A DNA stretch of 8,769 bases, from assembly GCA_013821615.1 (NCBI GenBank), contig JACDGQ010000099.1, positions 1 through 8,769 of the forward strand. Reading direction: 5' to 3'. Both the position numbers and the translations under genes were made by a program. Shown here in pieces: positions 6,344 to 8,769 of the stretch. The notes under the pieces are model-generated. The model did not search any database and was not told where the DNA came from. It saw only the letters and a program-made list of their open reading frames with translations. Source of the DNA: Planctomycetota bacterium (GTDB lineage: Bacteria; Planctomycetota; UBA11346). Positions within the stretch are counted from its first letter, which is position 1, and each line of letters starts with the position of its first letter.

Positions 6344-7029
6344 GGAGCGGACTCCCAAGCGGCCGCCCACACCGCAGCAGCGGCGAGGGCAGCGGTTTCG
6401 ATGCGCAGGATCGGGCCGGCGAGGCGCATCGCCACCGCCCCCGCCGCAGCCAGCTCGGCGAGCTCGGCCACGGTCAATCCACCTTCCGGACCGACCACCA
6501 GGGTCACCGGCGCGGGCGCGCCGGTACGCGGCGGCGCGCCGGTACGGTCCAGGACTCTAAGGACCGCACCGCTGGCTGCCAAGGCGGTAATCGAGCAGGA
6601 CGGCAGGATCTCCGGCAGGTGACTGCGACGGCACTGCTTGAGCGCCTCAGCGGCAATCCGGCGCAGGCGCTCTGCATTGCCCGGCTGGCGCTCGCCGCGT
6701 TCGGTCTGGAGGAGCTGGATGGTGCCCACGCCGAGCTCGGTCAGGCCGCGCACCAGATCGGCCAGGCGGTCGCCCTTGGGGGCGGCGACCGCGACCGTGA
6801 TGAGCCCCGCGCGGTCCGGGGCGAGCTCCTCGACCGCGGTGACCTCCAGGCACAGCGCCTCGCGGCCGATGCCTGAGACCACCGCCAGGCCCGCGCGCCC
6901 GGCACCGTCGGCCACGCGCACCTCGTCACCGACCTTCAGGCGCAGCACCGCCCGGGCATGGTGGGCCTCGTCCCCCTCGACCACCGCCTCGCCGGTCTGC
7001 ACCGGGGCCTGCACCAGCAACGTCCGCAT
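6340..7029 (-). CDS. rsmE: 16S rRNA (uracil(1498)-N3)-methyltransferase
   Basis: The product is about 229 aa, typical for RsmE, which methylates N3 of U1498 in 16S rRNA in the cytoplasm using S-adenosylmethionine. Seen in sequence: an N-terminal PUA-like region (about 1-70) with EGDEAHHARAVLRLKVGDEVRVADG, the SPOUT domain with AVAAPKGDRLADLVRGLTELGV, LLQTERGER and EALKQCRRSHLPEI, then the knot motifs GPEGGLT at 180-186 and GPILRIETAAL at about 205-215. GPEGG and ILR-x-ETA are hallmarks of this family. The ATG at 7029 fits the usual N-terminus; the frame is open upstream to 7116, but that extension is low-complexity and lies over an inverted repeat. No clear ribosome site precedes ATG 7029. 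The gene heads a run of five coupled minus-strand genes and diverges from murA. Confidence 0.93.
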   Translation of the reverse strand: MRTLLVQAPVQTGEAVVEGDEAHHARAVLRLKVGDEVRVADGAGRAGLAVVSGIGREALCLEVTAVEELAPDRAGLITVAVAAPKGDRLADLVRGLTELGVGTIQLLQTERGERQPGNAERLRRIAAEALKQCRRSHLPEILPSCSITALAASGAVLRVLDRTGAPPRTGAPAPVTLVVGPEGGLTVAELAELAAAGAVAMRLAGPILRIETAALAAAAVWAAAWESAP

Positions 7030-7108
7030 GGCTGAGGTTGTGGGCAGGCGCGGACAGCACTCAAGCATAGGAACAGGTACCGGGCCGGGGGAGGATGGTT
7101 GCCGACCG

Positions 7109-7144
7109 CCCCGCATGAGTCACGGCGGGGGTGGCCATGCGGGG
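7109..7144. repeat. Perfect 9-bp inverted repeat (stem-loop candidate)
   Basis: CCCCGCATG at 7109-7117 pairs exactly with CATGCGGGG at 7136-7144, leaving an 18-nt loop. The stem is very GC-rich and has no T-run after it on either strand, so it is not a standard intrinsic terminator. It lies 80-115 bp upstream of the rsmE start and about 250 bp upstream of murA. It could be a leader hairpin or a protein-binding site. Confidence 0.7.
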
Positions 7145-7200
7145 AGTGTACCCGTTTTCAGGGTGGGGCGCGGGACCGGGATGGGGTGGGGAAGCTGGAC

Positions 7201-7230
7201 GCCGGAACCCTGGAACCTGGGGATTCCGGC
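7201..7230. repeat. 30-bp near-palindrome
   Basis: GCCGGAA at 7201-7207 mirrors TTCCGGC at 7224-7230. The interior is also partly self-complementary, with GGAACC repeated at 7204-7209 and 7212-7217. No T-tract follows on either strand. It directly precedes the heptamer arrays. Confidence 0.6.
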
Positions 7231-7243
7231 CCTCGGAGGTCCG

Positions 7244-7271
7244 CTTCTCGCTTCTCGCTTCTCGCTCCTCG
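7244..7271. repeat. Heptamer tandem repeat, three perfect CTTCTCG units plus one variant
   Basis: CTTCTCG occurs head to tail at 7244-7250, 7251-7257 and 7258-7264, followed by CTCCTCG at 7265-7271. On the minus strand the unit reads CGAGAAG. Short intergenic 7-bp arrays like this expand and contract by slippage. It is not a CRISPR: there are no spacers. Confidence 0.9.
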
Positions 7272-7304
7272 CCAATGACTCAGTTCCAAGTTTTCGCCTG
7301 CCTT

Positions 7305-7319
7305 CCCTAGAGTCTAGGG
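7305..7319. repeat. 15-bp palindrome overlapping the second heptamer array
   Basis: CCCTAGA at 7305-7311 mirrors TCTAGGG at 7313-7319 around a single central G. CTAG, normally rare in bacterial DNA, occurs three times within 7307-7331. Confidence 0.75.
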
Positions 7320-7338
7320 TCTCGGGTCTAGAGTCTGG
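7311..7338. repeat. Degenerate heptamer tandem repeat, four RGTCTNG units
   Basis: The units are AGTCTAG (7311-7317), GGTCTCG (7318-7324), GGTCTAG (7325-7331) and AGTCTGG (7332-7338). They share TCT-N-G with the CTTCTCG units 40 bp upstream but are not in the same 7-bp register. The array ends about 50 bp before the murA start. Confidence 0.85.
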
Positions 7339-7390
7339 GCGCATAGCGCCCTCCCCCTGGTTTCACCGCCACCGCCCATAGGCTGCGCCC

Positions 7391-8698
<1,308 letters not shown>

Positions 8699-8720
8699 GA
8701 CCCGCAGCGCGCCACGACCC

Positions 8721-8769
8721 ATGAGCATCGCCGCGAGCACCATCGGCGACTTCGCCCGCGACCTGGCCG
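8721..8769 (+). CDS. Start of an unidentified gene downstream of murA (partial)
   Basis: Only 16 codons are visible: MSIAASTIGDFARDLA, then the window ends. It begins 22 nt after the murA stop on the same strand, so it is probably co-transcribed. No strong ribosome site is visible upstream. The TIGDFARDLA string resembles the opening of cyclodeaminase/cyclohydrolase-family proteins (FTCD C-terminal domain), which usually continue with a PTPGGG motif, but so few residues cannot support that name. Confidence 0.5.
   Translation, partial: MSIAASTIGDFARDLA

Larger units (their letters stand above)
7030..7390. promoter_or_regulatory. 361-bp divergent intergenic region between rsmE and murA
   Basis: No credible gene is present. 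It must hold promoters for both directions. A weak minus-strand -10 candidate (TATGCT, 7069-7064) lies about 35 nt before rsmE but has no matching -35, and I see no good sigma-70 promoter for murA. The region is dominated by structure: an inverted repeat at 7109-7144, a near-palindrome at 7201-7230, CTTCTCG tandem repeats at 7244-7271, a 15-bp palindrome at 7305-7319 and RGTCTNG repeats at 7311-7338, each listed separately. Confidence 0.6.

Noticed and set aside
7030..7116. N-terminal extension of RsmE to 258 aa
   Set aside because: The first 29 residues are Pro/Gly/Ser-rich and unlike RsmE, and the upstream start lies within an inverted repeat. The family N-terminus begins at ATG 7029.
7244..7338. 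CRISPR array
   Set aside because: The repeat units are 7 bp and adjacent with no spacers, and no cas genes are seen.

Overview
The window is very GC-rich and almost fully coding, with third codon positions dominated by G and C. I see no tRNA, rRNA, insertion sequence, phage gene or CRISPR array. The source looks like a chromosomal stretch of a diderm bacterium that makes peptidoglycan (murA, secreted and inner-membrane proteins). A PilO-like protein resembling the Amuc_1100 group, a secreted TPR protein with a concanavalin-like end, and an AraC / phytanoyl-dioxygenase / sugar-isomerase cluster together make me favour the Planctomycetes-Verrucomicrobia-Lentisphaerae (PVC) group. That is inference from gene style, not a marker-based assignment.

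Region 1 (1-1998) is a small catabolic cluster. A truncated AraC-type regulator on the minus strand diverges from a phytanoyl-CoA-dioxygenase-family oxygenase and a xylose-isomerase-like TIM-barrel protein on the plus strand. The two enzyme genes overlap by 4 nt (ATGA). The regulator probably controls the pair from the AT-richer 99-bp gap between them. The substrate cannot be read from sequence.

Region 2 (2005-7029) is a minus-strand run. Transcription order is rsmE, then a four-helix membrane protein, a PilO/Amuc_1100-like single-pass protein, a 107-residue single-pass protein with a proline-rich tail, and a secreted TPR protein of about 709 residues. Every junction is an overlap of a few bases or a gap of 1-3 nt, so the five genes look like one translationally coupled operon. 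A further unrecognised gene (165 aa) follows after 71 nt. The four genes after rsmE look like parts of one cell-envelope complex, and no classical PilM, PilN, PilQ or pilin gene is present in the window. This is the best candidate here for an undescribed system.

Region 3 (7030-7390) is a 361-bp divergent intergenic region between rsmE and murA. It holds a 9-bp-stem inverted repeat, a 30-bp near-palindrome and two different 7-bp tandem repeat arrays.

Region 4 (7391-8769) is a complete murA with all key catalytic residues, followed by the first 16 codons of another gene that runs off the end.
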